DNA from: Hormoscilla sp. GM7CHS1pb
GTDB taxonomy: Bacteria > Cyanobacteriota > Cyanobacteriia > Cyanobacteriales > Desertifilaceae
Direction of reading: 5' to 3'
Assembly (NCBI GenBank): GCA_014323675.1
Contig: JACONN010000005.1
Location: 372,001-436,000, forward strand
Length of the DNA: 64,000 nucleotides
Below the pieces are notes generated by a model. The model saw only the letters and a list, made by a program, of their open reading frames with translations, made no database searches and was not told the DNA's origin. A program made the translations under genes and the position numbers. The number at the start of each line of letters is the position of its first letter. Positions within the stretch are counted from its first letter, which is position 1. Below are positions 46,519-56,044 of this stretch, piece after piece.

Positions 46519-47257
46519 TTCTGTTCTCCTGTGTTTTGCGTTCGCGTCTGCTTGTGCCAGCTCCCCGGGTAACGACCCCTCCGCTAGCGGGTCGGGATTT
46601 TTTCGGTAGACATCTCTGACTACTATGAAGCCAAAGCTGGAATTCGCTTCTTTTTATAAGCATATGGTCTTGCTGACTCTTAGCGCAACATAATTATACA
46701 TAATATCTTTTAATTTTGCCGATTATTTTTGTTTATATTTTTAATATAATTAAACCTTTATTAAAAAAACTTCATATACAGGGAAGTACCCACTTTAACT
46801 AAGTTTTTACTTATGTTATGGTGCGGGTGGCACATTTTGGGGTATAAGAAACGAGAGTGGCAAGGCTTCGCAAGAGCAGAAACCACTTGATCTTGAGGCA
46901 TAGCCGCGTGCGCAGGCTCCCGGCCCCCCCGCACTCGCACTACCCGGGAGATCCTTCGGGAGCCAGCACTCGCACTACCCGGGAGATACTTCTTTTCGCG
47001 CGTAGCCGTGTGCGGTCTCCTGGGAGCGCTAATCGCACTACCCAGGGGATACGGAACTCGCACTACCCGGGAGATCCTTCGGGAGCACGCTCCGGGCCAC
47101 CTCCGCTGCGCAGTTTGGCATTTGCGAATGGTACGGGGCTAATTGCTAATTGCTCGGGGCGAAGGTCAAAAGGGGCAATTCTCCTCGTTCTCTGGGGACC
47201 GCCAGGGAACGCAATTCTCAATTTACAAATCTGAGATGCGCCCATTCAATCTTTTTT
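46519..47257. other. Divergent intergenic region between ccmK2 and ndhF4, repeat-rich
   Basis: The ccmK2-proximal part is AT-rich (46670-46780) and likely carries the ccm promoter. From 46930 to 47100 there are at least four copies of an ACTACC(C)GGGAGAT(C/A)CTTC-type unit (CGCACTACCCGGGAGATCCT, and variants CACTACCCAGGGGATAC). No known CcmR/NdhR operator is identified by eye. Confidence 0.55.
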
Positions 47258-49111
47258 ATGCTAACGATGAATGAATTTTTGATCGCCAATAGTTGGTGGA
47301 TACCTTTATATGGGTTAATAGGTGCGATCTTGACCCTGCCTTGGTCCACGGGAACTGTGCGTCGGACAGGACCGCGACCAGCTGCCTACTTTAACCTCTT
47401 GATGTCCTTGGGGGCGTTTGTGCATGGTTCGCTGCTGTTGAGACTTACCTTGAACCAGCCGCCAGAATATCTCACATTCCACTGGTTAACCGCAGCCGAT
47501 TTAGACCTGTCTTTGACTCTGGAGGTCTCATCGGTAAGTGTGGGAGCAATGGAGTTAGTGACCGGTTTAAGTCTGCTAGCTCAACTTTACGCCCTGGGGT
47601 ATATGGAGAAGGACTGGGCCTTGGCGAGATTCTTCGCCCTGATGGGATTTTTTGAAGGGGCCATGAGTGGCATAGCTCTGAGTGACTCGTTGTTACTCAC
47701 CTATGCCCTGTTGGAAATGCTTACCCTCTCTACTTATTTACTGGTGGGGTTCTGGTATGCCCAGCCCCTGGTGGTGACGGCGGCACGAGATTCCTTCTTG
47801 ACGAAGCGGGTGGGAGATATATTACTGTTGATGGGGGTGGTGGCCCTGGCAACGGAGGCAGGAAGCCTGGACTTTCTGGATCTGTATGACTGGGCGGAAA
47901 CGGCGGATCTAAATCCAGTCTTCGCTACTCTCTTAGGCTTGGCTTTGATCGCTGGACCGACGGGTAAATGCGCTCAATTCCCCCTGCATCTGTGGTTAGA
48001 TGAGGCGATGGAGGGTCCTAACCCAGCCTCGATCTTGCGGAACTCGGTGGTGGTGGCTTGTGGGGCCTACGTGCTGATTAAACTTCAGCCAGCGATCGCT
48101 ATTTCCACCGTGGCATCGGCTACCTTAGTCGCGATCGGGACTGCAACTGCCATAGGGGCTTCCCTAGTGGCGATCGCTCAAGTTGATATCAAACGCGCCC
48201 TCTCCCATTCCACTAGCGCCTATCTGGGACTGGTGTTTGTGGCGGTCGGCACCCAATGGACGGGTTTTGCCCTGCTGTTGCTTTTGGCTCACGCGATCGC
48301 CAAGGCCCTGTTATTCATGAGCATTGGCTCCGTAATCTTAACCACTAACAGTCAAGATATCACCGAAATGGGCGGCCTAGCATCCAAAATGCCAGCAACA
48401 ACCACTGCTTTTGCGGTCGGTACGGCAGGGTTGATCGGGCTACTGCCTCTGGGAGGCTTTTGGGCAATGCGCTTAGGAGCTGACGACTTGTGGTATTATG
48501 AGCCAGCTCTGATAGCAGTCTTACTCTTGGTCAACGCTTTAACGGCTATTAATTTAATCAGGGTGTTTCGGCTAGTGTTTTGGGGTCCCACTCAACCTAA
48601 GACTAGGCGATCGCCAGAGGTGGCTTGGCTAATGGCAACCCCGATGGTAACCTTGACGGTAGCCACCCTCCTATTTCCATTGCTACTGCAACGCTTGTCG
48701 TTGCTGCCTAGTTGGGAGTATATTAATCTGCCAGCAGTGATGCTGATCGTCTCCTCTGGTGCGATCGGCTGTGCTGTGGGCGCCAGGATTACTCTCCAGA
48801 GGAGTTTGTCCCGATCGATTATCAAGCCTTTGAAATTCGTCCAAGACTTACTGGCCTATGATTTTTACATCGATCGGCTTTATGAGGTGACGGTGGTGTT
48901 TGCCGTCAGTCTGCTTGCCAAAACCACTGCTTGGTTTGACCGCTATGTGGTGGATGGAGTGGTGAATTTGGTCGGTCTGGCGGCTATTTTTGGCGGTGAA
49001 GGCTTAAAGTATAGTGGAGCAGGTCAGTCTCAGCTTTATGTTTTGACTATCCTGCTGAGCCTGGGGTTTTTAGTCACTCTCATGGGTTGGTTTGTCTATT
49101 TCCATCCCTGA
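47258..49111 (+). CDS. ndhF4: NDH-1 subunit NdhF, CO2-uptake type (NdhF4-like)
   Basis: About 617 residues from ATG 47258 (a second ATG is three codons later; the open frame upstream looks like non-coding extension). It is an NADH dehydrogenase subunit 5-like polytopic membrane protein with GLSLLAQLYALGYMEKDWAL, ARFFALMGFFEGAMSGIAL, the LP-type lysine/glutamate helix KCAQFPLHLWLDEAMEGPNP, and discontinuous helices. NdhF3/F4 with NdhD3/D4 and CupA/CupB form specialised NDH-1 complexes that hydrate CO2. A gene next to and divergent from ccmK2 is ndhF4 in Anabaena-type genomes, by memory. Here no ndhD4 or cupB follows. Confidence 0.88.
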   Translation: MLTMNEFLIANSWWIPLYGLIGAILTLPWSTGTVRRTGPRPAAYFNLLMSLGAFVHGSLLLRLTLNQPPEYLTFHWLTAADLDLSLTLEVSSVSVGAMELVTGLSLLAQLYALGYMEKDWALARFFALMGFFEGAMSGIALSDSLLLTYALLEMLTLSTYLLVGFWYAQPLVVTAARDSFLTKRVGDILLLMGVVALATEAGSLDFLDLYDWAETADLNPVFATLLGLALIAGPTGKCAQFPLHLWLDEAMEGPNPASILRNSVVVACGAYVLIKLQPAIAISTVASATLVAIGTATAIGASLVAIAQVDIKRALSHSTSAYLGLVFVAVGTQWTGFALLLLLAHAIAKALLFMSIGSVILTTNSQDITEMGGLASKMPATTTAFAVGTAGLIGLLPLGGFWAMRLGADDLWYYEPALIAVLLLVNALTAINLIRVFRLVFWGPTQPKTRRSPEVAWLMATPMVTLTVATLLFPLLLQRLSLLPSWEYINLPAVMLIVSSGAIGCAVGARITLQRSLSRSIIKPLKFVQDLLAYDFYIDRLYEVTVVFAVSLLAKTTAWFDRYVVDGVVNLVGLAAIFGGEGLKYSGAGQSQLYVLTILLSLGFLVTLMGWFVYFHP

Positions 49112-49407
49112 ACGGGCCGTTTGTAGTAAGCACTCAGAGTGCTTACCGTTTGTAGTAGGCACTCTGAGTGCGGGTATGGCCAAAACTAGTTGGTAAAGAA
49201 AAGGTAAAATTATGGCGATTTCACTGGTTGATAAGCGACTCCCGCCCGGCTTTGTATTATCAAGAATTACAGGTAACACATTTTTGGGTATTACAAGCGC
49301 TACGATGTAATATATCGCTTTTGTATTATCAAAAATTACAGGTAACACGAAAGAGTATTACGTGTATTACTGGATCGCGGCCTTGTATTATTAATGATTA
49401 CAAGTAA
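49112..49407. repeat. Repeat cluster downstream of ndhF4
   Basis: Two palindromic GTAGTARGCACTCWGAGTGC units at about 49119-49172, one solo MITE end (GGTATGGCCAAAACTAGTTGG) at about 49176-49198, then three copies of TTGTATTATCAAGAATTACA (about 49251, 49320, 49383) spaced 62-69 bp. The last runs straight into a group II intron 5' end. Confidence 0.7.
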
Positions 49408-49502
49408 GTGCAATTCGTTTAGCGTAAACTTACTTGACACGAGTCAAGAAGCGAGACCGCTAACAGGGTTCCATTAGCCCTGATAACTTCTAGGTGATGG
49501 TG
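49408..49502 (+). pseudogene. Group II intron relic, 5' end only
   Basis: GTGCAATTCGTTTAGCGTAA, then CATTAGCCCTGATAACTTCT, then AGGTGATGGTG match the 5' ends of the introns at 51765 and 63326. GTGCA replaces the GTGCG consensus. Homology ends near 49502 where a TnpB fragment starts. Confidence 0.75.
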
Positions 49503-49525
49503 TTAAGCCATTACTGATAAAGGGA

Positions 49526-49947
49526 GGCGCATTGAAAGCTATCAATACCTATTACAACAAACAGAAGGCTAAAGTTCAGTCTCAGTTAGAAAAGTGTCAT
49601 GGGTCAAGTCCAGTAGAAGACTAGATGCCTTGACGCCGAGTACTACCGAGTACTGCCGAGTGGATAACTATCTTCATACGACCAGCCGCCGAGTTGTTAA
49701 TTGGTGTTTAAAGCATGGCATCAATACCTTGATTATCGGCAAGAATGAAGGCTGGAAAAATGGGATAAACATAGGCTTGAAGAACAATCAGCAGTTTGTG
49801 TCAGTCCCCCATGCCAGACTGATAAATCAGATTGTGTATAAAGCCAATTTAGTAGGCATCGAAGTGATACTGACAGAAGAAAGCTATACCAGTCAGTCCA
49901 GCTATCGCCCAGTACTGGCAGGATCTGCCGTTGCTATACCCATGTAG
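49526..49947 (+). pseudogene. TnpB (IS200/IS605 OrfB) C-terminal relic
   Basis: After a short lead (KAINTYYNKQKAKVQSQ), the open frame 49594-49947 reads RVDNYLHTTSRRVVNWCLKH, INTLIIGKNEGWK, GLKNNQQFVSVPHARLINQI, VYKANLVGIEVILTEESYTS. This is the RuvC-like half of TnpB (NxxFxxIPhxxxxxxLxYKAxxxGI; ESYTS). The zinc-finger and last RuvC aspartate segments are degraded after 49930. No tnpA is seen. Confidence 0.85.
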
Positions 49948-50467
49948 AGGATGACAGTTGGCAGAAACAACAGCAGCTCACGCTCAAACCTCGCCGATAG
50001 GCGGATAGAGAAGACCCTGACCGCCTATTTATCCTGTCTCCAGTAGCGGGCGATCCCCCCCAGGAGCATAGAACCCTTTTTAAGATACTGTGGGGCAATT
50101 AACTGGCACCCGCCAGTACAGCCAAACCCTTACCAAAAGAGGACTTTCTCCCCACTCCCCACTCCCTACTCCCAAACCCAGAGATCTCGTAATTGGCCGG
50201 GCTTTGTATCTGTAGCCGGACCATGCACGGGTTCCGGCGGTAACTGGAACAGGAGTACCAGAGTTGAACATACCTGAACAACAATAAAGACATAGGGAGC
50301 GGGTGGCACAACCCCAAAAAGCAATCAAGAACTTCTAGTTAGTCCGTCAATAATTTTCAGGCAACAGCATTCTGAAAGCATATGAGCTCGGAAAACCTCG
50401 AACAGTTATTGTTGAATTAGCCTGAAAAACCTAAAGCTTAAACATCAAACCTAGCAACTGTAAAACA
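49948..50467. other. Intergenic
   Basis: About 520 bp without a gene. It contains one unit (GGGCTTTGTATCTGTAGCCG at 50198) of a repeat also seen at 28.5 kb, 28.65 kb and 56.58 kb, and CCCCACTCCC-type short repeats (50148-50175). The end is AT-rich leader for the SLH protein. Confidence 0.45.
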
Positions 50468-51658
50468 ATGAAAATCTCTTCTTATCCCATTGCTGCTCTG
50501 ACCGCTGCCACCCTATCGGCAGTTACTGTAATCGCTCCATCTGTCGCTGCAACTTTTGGCCAACGGGAAGTCGCTCAAGAAAACTTGATCGCAGTGGCCG
50601 CACCTCGTGGTACTATTGGTTATCAACTGTTCGTGCTGGAACAAAAATCTAACCAACGTGCTTGCTGGAGCGAAACTCCACAAACTGACGGGACAACCCT
50701 TGTAGAGCTATTACTGCTAAACTTTGACTTCACAGGGATTTGCTCCCGCGCGGTGGACAGTAATGGCTTCTCCATCCGGGCAGCAGGTCAAGACATGGCA
50801 TTGAAATACAGCCTCCGCGTCGTCGAACGGAACGGGGATCTGGTACTCCTGGGAGTCCCGGATGACCGCAATGCCCCAGAACTGGAAATTGGTCGCACCA
50901 ACGGCGTCAAAAAAGATTTTGTCAAAATTGAACTCAATCCAGGTTGGCGCTTTAGCAAAAGGACCTACAATGGTCAGGAGCTGGGTCACATCTATTTCAC
51001 CAATAACCTCGACCCTCAGGCGATCGCCAACGGCGAGGTAGATCTGGGGATTCCAAGCTTCGGTGACATCGCCAATGACATCTATTTCGATGAAATTAAC
51101 GCCGCCGTTGACCTGGGATTCATTTCTGGTTTCCCCGAAGACAATACCTTCCGCCCCCAAGTAGCTTTAACTCGCGAGCAACTGGTGTCGATGATCTGGG
51201 AATCTCTGACTGAACTACCAGGTGCCAACATCAACATTCCCACTCAAGCTTCATCGAGCGCTTATCCTGATGTCGAGACTTCACGCTGGAGTGCGGCGAA
51301 GATTCAATGGGCGAAAGATAATAACATCATCAGTGGTTACACCGACGGGACTTTCCGCCCGGCACAACCCGTGACGCGAGCGGAACTGATCGCCGTACAA
51401 CGGCGAGCGGCTGAGTTTGCCAAGGGTATAAGCGGACTGCCTCGACAGCTGACCGCCAAACGGCCCGCTACTAACTTCTCGGATACTAGCAATCACTGGG
51501 CAGAGGGAGCGATCTCTCAAATGTCCTCCTATTGCTCTGTGGCCTCGCCGCTGAATGAAATAGGATCTCGCTTTGTCCCGGACGAGTATGCGAGGCGCAA
51601 CTACGCCGCAGCATCGACTCTGCGGATGCTCAACTGCGTTAAGTCTGAGACTTTCTAA
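50468..51658 (+). CDS. Surface protein with DUF3747 and SLH domains
   Basis: The product has 396 residues. The N-terminus MKISSYPIAALTAATLSAVT, VIAPSVAATFGQREV is a typical Sec signal peptide. Residues about 35-175 form the cyanobacterial DUF3747 domain (NLIAVAAPRGTIGYQLFVLE, RACWSETP), then S-layer homology repeats: FDEINAAVDLGFISGFPEDN, TFRPQVALTREQLVSMIW; and AKIQWAKDNNIISGYTDGTF, RPAQPVTRAEL; and a third weaker one (NFSDTSNHWAEGAISQM). SLH domains bind the cell wall-associated polymer, so this is an envelope protein. It lies inside the carbon-concentrating island but functional linkage is not implied. Confidence 0.9.
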   Translation: MKISSYPIAALTAATLSAVTVIAPSVAATFGQREVAQENLIAVAAPRGTIGYQLFVLEQKSNQRACWSETPQTDGTTLVELLLLNFDFTGICSRAVDSNGFSIRAAGQDMALKYSLRVVERNGDLVLLGVPDDRNAPELEIGRTNGVKKDFVKIELNPGWRFSKRTYNGQELGHIYFTNNLDPQAIANGEVDLGIPSFGDIANDIYFDEINAAVDLGFISGFPEDNTFRPQVALTREQLVSMIWESLTELPGANINIPTQASSSAYPDVETSRWSAAKIQWAKDNNIISGYTDGTFRPAQPVTRAELIAVQRRAAEFAKGISGLPRQLTAKRPATNFSDTSNHWAEGAISQMSSYCSVASPLNEIGSRFVPDEYARRNYAAASTLRMLNCVKSETF

Positions 51659-51972
51659 TCTCTGATTAGCCTCGCTGCGCGAACGCAACTCGCGCTGGCT
51701 CGCTCTGGATGGTCAATCCACGACGTCCAGAAAGATTTGCCTAAATGTTATTACATATTTAATAGTGCGATTCGTTTAGTGTAAAGGTTCATAATGACTT
51801 GTTACAAGATGTAGAACCGGGAGCACTAGCAGGATTACATGAGTCCTGACAACTTATAGGGTAAAACCGAACACCGGAGGAGACACCAATGGGAATCGGT
51901 GAAACCCAGAGATGATGAAGGTGCAAGTCCTTCTCCCCAAGTGCAGGGGTAAAAGCATCACCCCTACGGTAG

Positions 51973-52041
51973 CTTCGCGTCCGGAGACACCCACCCATGT
52001 CGTGCGCGGGAGCGACACGACCGGGTGGGTGCTCCCGGACG
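51973..52041. repeat. 69-bp hairpin repeat inserted in the group II intron ribozyme
   Basis: The ends GCGTCCGGAGACACCCACC and GGTGGGTGCTCCCGGACGC pair in a long stem. At the equivalent position of the intron at 63326 the sequence runs CTACGGTAG directly into CGATGGCATC, so this is a clean insertion. The hairpin at 630-700 is a second copy of the family. Confidence 0.8.
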
Positions 52042-52495
52042 CGATGGCATCAATCCGTAAAGCGGGGTGATTTGGCGTTAATGACTGGTAGCCTGAACTG
52101 GTCAACGTCGAGCAAGTGACTATGAGGAGCATGAAGCGAAGTGGTGCAAGCGTCGTAAATATAAACCAGTGGAATAAGGCTTACACACTGGCCCAAAAGG
52201 GGAAAGGATATAGGTCATTGGCAGGTTGTTGACTGACCAATTAGCACTGACAATAAACCCGGCGTACAACCACCTTCTAAGGTCGCAAGCAATCATCTAT
52301 AGGAACGAAGTAAACCAGTTGATGTACTCTCAGTGAGGTCGATTGCTGAGTAACCACCAAAGGCGTAACATCTGCGAAATCATTAGCAGGTCACAACTGG
52401 GAGAGATTGAGTGGAGAAGCATGCCTATCTGTAACGGATAGGATAGGCTGACGCCCTCACGATTAACCAAAATGTAGAAGTTAGTAGGATTTAAT

Positions 52496-53944
52496 ATGTC
52501 ACGGTGTACATCCGCAAGGAAAGTATATGACTGGAATGCGGTCCCATGGCGTAAGCTAGAACGGAACGTATTTAAGATTCAAAAACGTATCTACAGAGCG
52601 GCTCAACGTGGAAACAAACAGCTAGTACGTAAACTCCAGGGATTGCTCACGAGGTCATGGTCCGCAAAAATGATTGCGGTAAGGCAGGTAACCCAACAAA
52701 ACCAGGGAAAGAAAACGGCAGGTGTAGACGGCGCAGTTGCGCTTAAGCCCTCCGAAAGGCAGCCACTGGTAAGACAGCTTAGGGTTAAAGATGGGAAGAA
52801 GGTTAAGCCAACCAGACGAGTATGGATACCTAAGCCCGGAAGAGAGGAAAAGCGACCATTGGGAATACCCACGATATACGACAGAGCCCTACAGGGATTA
52901 GTCAAAATAGCACTAGAGCCTGAATGGGAAGCGATATTTGAGGAGAATTCCTATGGGTTTAGACGCCCGAGAGGATGTCACGATGCCATAGCAGCGATAT
53001 TCGGTAGCATTAAACTAAAACCAAAATGGGTGCTAGATGCAGATATCGCCAAATGCTTCGACAAGATTGATCACAAAGCACTGTACGAAAAACTGAATAA
53101 TTCCACACCAATACGGAAGAAAATCTGGGAATGGTTAAAGGCCGGGGTGATGGATAGGCATGAATACCAGCCAACGTACGCAGGGACGCCACAGGGTGGA
53201 GTAATATCCCCACTGTTGGCAAACATTGCGCTGCACGGCATGGAAACGGAAATCAGAGATATTGTGCCAAAGGGCATAACCAAGCAGAAAGAAATAGGAG
53301 TAGTGCGGTACGCAGATGACTTTGTGATAATGCATAAGGACCGCAAGGTAATTGATGCAGCAAAAGAAGTTATTAGCAAATGGCTAAAAGGGATTGGATT
53401 AGAGCTAAAACCGGAAAAGACAAGAATAGCCCACACCTTGGAAGGAGACGACCCTGGTTTTGATTTCTTAGGGTATAACGTCAGACAATACAGGGTAGGG
53501 AAGTATCGAAGTGGGAAAACACAGAAAGGGTATAAAACTCTAATAAAACCCAGCGCCAAATCCATAAAAAACCACAAAGAAAAGTTGAAGGCTGTAGTAG
53601 ATAGTCACAAAGCCGCGCCACAGGCAGCGCTGATAAGAAAACTGAACCCAATAATAAGGGGATGGTGCAATTACTACAGAACGGTGGTGAGTAAAGAGGT
53701 ATTCGGAGAATTGGATACCTACGTGTGGGAAATAATTTGGAGATGGGCGAATCGAAGACATCCAAAAAAGGCCAACGCATGGATAGCAAAGAAGTACTGG
53801 AAAGCTGAAGGCAGCCAACAGTGGAACTTCATGGACAATAAAGGAGCAAAGCTAATCCGACACTCTGAAACGGAAATTGTACGACACATAAAAGTGAAAG
53901 GAACAGCTAGCCCAATGGATGGAAACCTCGTGTACTCTTCCTAA
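52496..53944 (+). CDS. Group II intron-encoded reverse transcriptase/maturase
   Basis: 482 codons: RT domain with RT blocks RPLGIPTIYDRALQGLVKIA, FRRPRGCHDAI, WVLDADIAKCFDKID, TPQGGVISPLLANIAL and the catalytic VVRYADDFVIM (YADD), then the maturase X domain (NPIIRGWCNYYRTVVSKE, WRWANRRHPKKANAWIAKKY). After MDGNLVYSS a stop ends the frame. Relatives continue here with the HNH domain. RT activity could persist; target nicking by the HNH part would be lost unless frameshifting occurs. Confidence 0.92.
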   Translation: MSRCTSARKVYDWNAVPWRKLERNVFKIQKRIYRAAQRGNKQLVRKLQGLLTRSWSAKMIAVRQVTQQNQGKKTAGVDGAVALKPSERQPLVRQLRVKDGKKVKPTRRVWIPKPGREEKRPLGIPTIYDRALQGLVKIALEPEWEAIFEENSYGFRRPRGCHDAIAAIFGSIKLKPKWVLDADIAKCFDKIDHKALYEKLNNSTPIRKKIWEWLKAGVMDRHEYQPTYAGTPQGGVISPLLANIALHGMETEIRDIVPKGITKQKEIGVVRYADDFVIMHKDRKVIDAAKEVISKWLKGIGLELKPEKTRIAHTLEGDDPGFDFLGYNVRQYRVGKYRSGKTQKGYKTLIKPSAKSIKNHKEKLKAVVDSHKAAPQAALIRKLNPIIRGWCNYYRTVVSKEVFGELDTYVWEIIWRWANRRHPKKANAWIAKKYWKAEGSQQWNFMDNKGAKLIRHSETEIVRHIKVKGTASPMDGNLVYSS

Positions 53945-54272
53945 GAGATTACGCAGGAGCCCACTTGTAAAGCCTAGGGTAATTAAGCTCATGGGGAAAC
54001 AAAAAGGTAAATGCGGATATTGCGGAATGTTGTTTAAAGACGGAGATAAGTGGGAAATTGACCATATCCTGCCGAAATCATTAGGCGGTAAGGACAGGTA
54101 CGATAATCTGCAACTGCTCCATGACTACTGTCATAGCCAGAAAACGAGAACAGATGGTAGTATGGAAGGCCGCGCCCGGAAAAGCCGGGATAGGAAGATC
54201 GAGGAGCCGGATGAGGTGAAAGTCTCATGTCCGGTTTTGAAGACGAGTAGGACTGGCGACAGTCCTGCTTAG
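53945..54272 (+). pseudogene. HNH endonuclease domain of the intron protein, out of frame
   Basis: Continues the IEP in another frame: KRLRRSPLVKPRVIKLMG, KQKGKCGYCGMLFKDGDKWE, IDHILPKSLGGKDRYDNLQL, LHDYCHSQKTRTDGSMEG. The HNH residues (C..C, DHILP, N, HDYCH) are intact. Comparison with the relic at 27.66-28.08 kb (NLVYWSKRLRQSP) shows one extra base around 53935-53945. Confidence 0.85.
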
Positions 54273-54362
54273 TTTAATGTTGTTAGCAAACAACTAGCAG
54301 CAAAGAACTAAATCTGGAAGGTAATCTGTTAAACTAGGGGATGACTGGGGTGTGGTCAGGCG

Positions 54363-56044
54363 CTATTCCTTTCCAGCAGTGCTACTGGATGCAGCCTTGA
54401 TGAGGTGTCCATCCAGGAGGATAATAGCTTGGCGGAGGGCCTCCAGGCGATGGTTAAGGCGGTTGCGCAATGGCAGCATATCCATAACTTCCAATCGCTG
54501 TAGCCTTGCTTTTACCTTGCCAGTAGCGCCCACGATAAACACCTCACGACGCCGTTCACTCGCTTCCTTGACCATAGTCTCGATCGCCAAGGAAGCAGTA
54601 ACTCCCAACCAAGGCACCTCCGACAGATCCAAGATCAAAACCTCATAATTTTCCACGATCGCCATCCGTTTAGAGATGGACTTAGCCGCCCCAAAGCTCA
54701 TCGGGCCCCCCAGACGTAACAGCAGGATCCGCCCCCCAGCAAGCTTGAGGATCTCTTTCTCTTCATAGTTCAAAGACATTTCATCAGTGGGAGCATCGAT
54801 CGCCTTCACCTTGTCAGCCTGGATATCGCTGAGAGTCGTGATTGTCAAGATGTTAGCCACGAAAACCCCCACCGCCACAGCAGCGATCAGGTCAACAAAT
54901 ACCGTCAGGAACATTACCCCGTACATAATAGCAGCTGCCTTCAGGGAGATGCGGTGAGCGCGTTTGAGAAAGCCCCAGTCAATAATATCAATACCGACCT
55001 TAATCAAAATGCCAGCTAGCACCGCATGAGGAATATTAGCAGTCAGGCTGCCAGCACCAAAGACGATCGCCATTAAAACCAGGGCGTGGATGATACCTGA
55101 GAGGGGAGTTTTACCCCCCGCCTGGACATTAATCACAGTCCGCATGGTAGCACCTGCACCGGGCAGTCCCCCCAAAAACCCAGCGATCAGGTTACCAAGG
55201 CCCTGACCAATCAATTCCCGATCGGAGTCATGGTTCGTGCGAGTAATATTATCAGCCACCAGGGAAGTTAGCAAGGAGTCGATGGAACCCAAGGTTGCCA
55301 ACATCAAGCCATAGCCAATCATATCCTTGAGTTCCCCTGGGGAGATTAGGGGTAAACGCAGGGTCGGCAGACCAGTAGGAATCTCGCCAATTAATCTCAG
55401 ATCGCTGTCTGGCAGCAGGACAACCGCAATCAGAGTGCAGACGATCAGCGCCAGCAGGGGCGACGGCACCACGCGAGTAAGCATAGGCGGCCACAGGAAG
55501 ACGATCGCCAGGGTAAGCAGGCCCAGACCAGTTGCTGTCGGATTGAGATTACTTAAGAAGTCCGGCAAGCTGCTCAGGGAGTCCAGCACATTCCCAGAGG
55601 CCTGATGTCCTAGCAAGGGACCTATCTGTAAGAGAACTATGATCGCCCCGATACCGGACATAAAGCCAGATATCACCGTGTAGGGTATCATCGTGATATA
55701 TTTTCCCAGCCGCAGCACCCCGAAGAGGATCTGAAATATCCCCCCAGCATCACCACCGTAAAGGCCATATTAAGACCAGTATCCGGGTGTTTCGCGAGCA
55801 AAGCCGTAAACACCGTAGTCATCACCACCGTCATCGGACCAGTCGGTCCCGAAATTTGAGCAGGAGTGCCGCCAAACAATGCCGCAAACAGACCGACAAA
55901 GACCGCGCCATAAAGGCCAGTAATTGCCCCAGCACCGGAGGATACCCCAAAAGCCAAGGCCAAAGGCAGGGCCACCACTGCAGCAGTCACCCCACCAAAC
56001 AGGTCGCCCCGCAAGTTACCCAAATGCAAAGGATTAACTCTCAT
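54363..56044 (-). CDS. bicA: BicA-type SulP Na+-dependent bicarbonate transporter, one-base frameshift
   Basis: N-terminal part 55688-56044 (MRVNPLHLGNLRGDLFGGVT, AAVVALPLALAFGVSSGAGA, GGTPAQISGPTGPMTVVMTT) and the rest 54363-55718 (LRLGKYITMIPYTVISGFMS, GIGAIIVL..; AGAGATMRTVINVQAGGKTP, LSGIIHA; VDIIDWGFLKRA; STAS domain with LLRLGGPMSFGAAKSISKRM) join if the G run coding MLGG at 55734-55740 gains one base (MLGGIFQILFGVLRLGKY). Total about 561 residues, normal for SulP. Ten-plus membrane segments and a C-terminal STAS domain fit BicA, a low-affinity high-flux HCO3- importer. Position beside ccm and ndhF4 supports this; sulfate transport is the alternative. Confidence 0.85.

Larger units (their letters stand above)
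51765..54279 (+). mobile_element. Group II intron, near full length, with encoded protein
   Basis: The 5' end GTGCGATTCGTTTAGTG fits the GUGYG consensus. A ~730-nt ribozyme section precedes the ORF. Domain V is the hairpin GAGCCGGATGAGGTGAAAGT with ATGTCCGGTTT at 54204-54237, and the 3' end TTAGTTTAAT falls near 54279. It is about 2.5 kb. The intron protein carries a frameshift, so mobility may be impaired; a 69-bp hairpin repeat is inserted in the ribozyme (51973-52041). Confidence 0.85.

Noticed and set aside
47150-47257. Upstream extension of NdhF to 47150
   Set aside because: The added residues (Arg/Ser-rich) are not membrane-like and the NdhF homology starts at MNEFLIANSWW.
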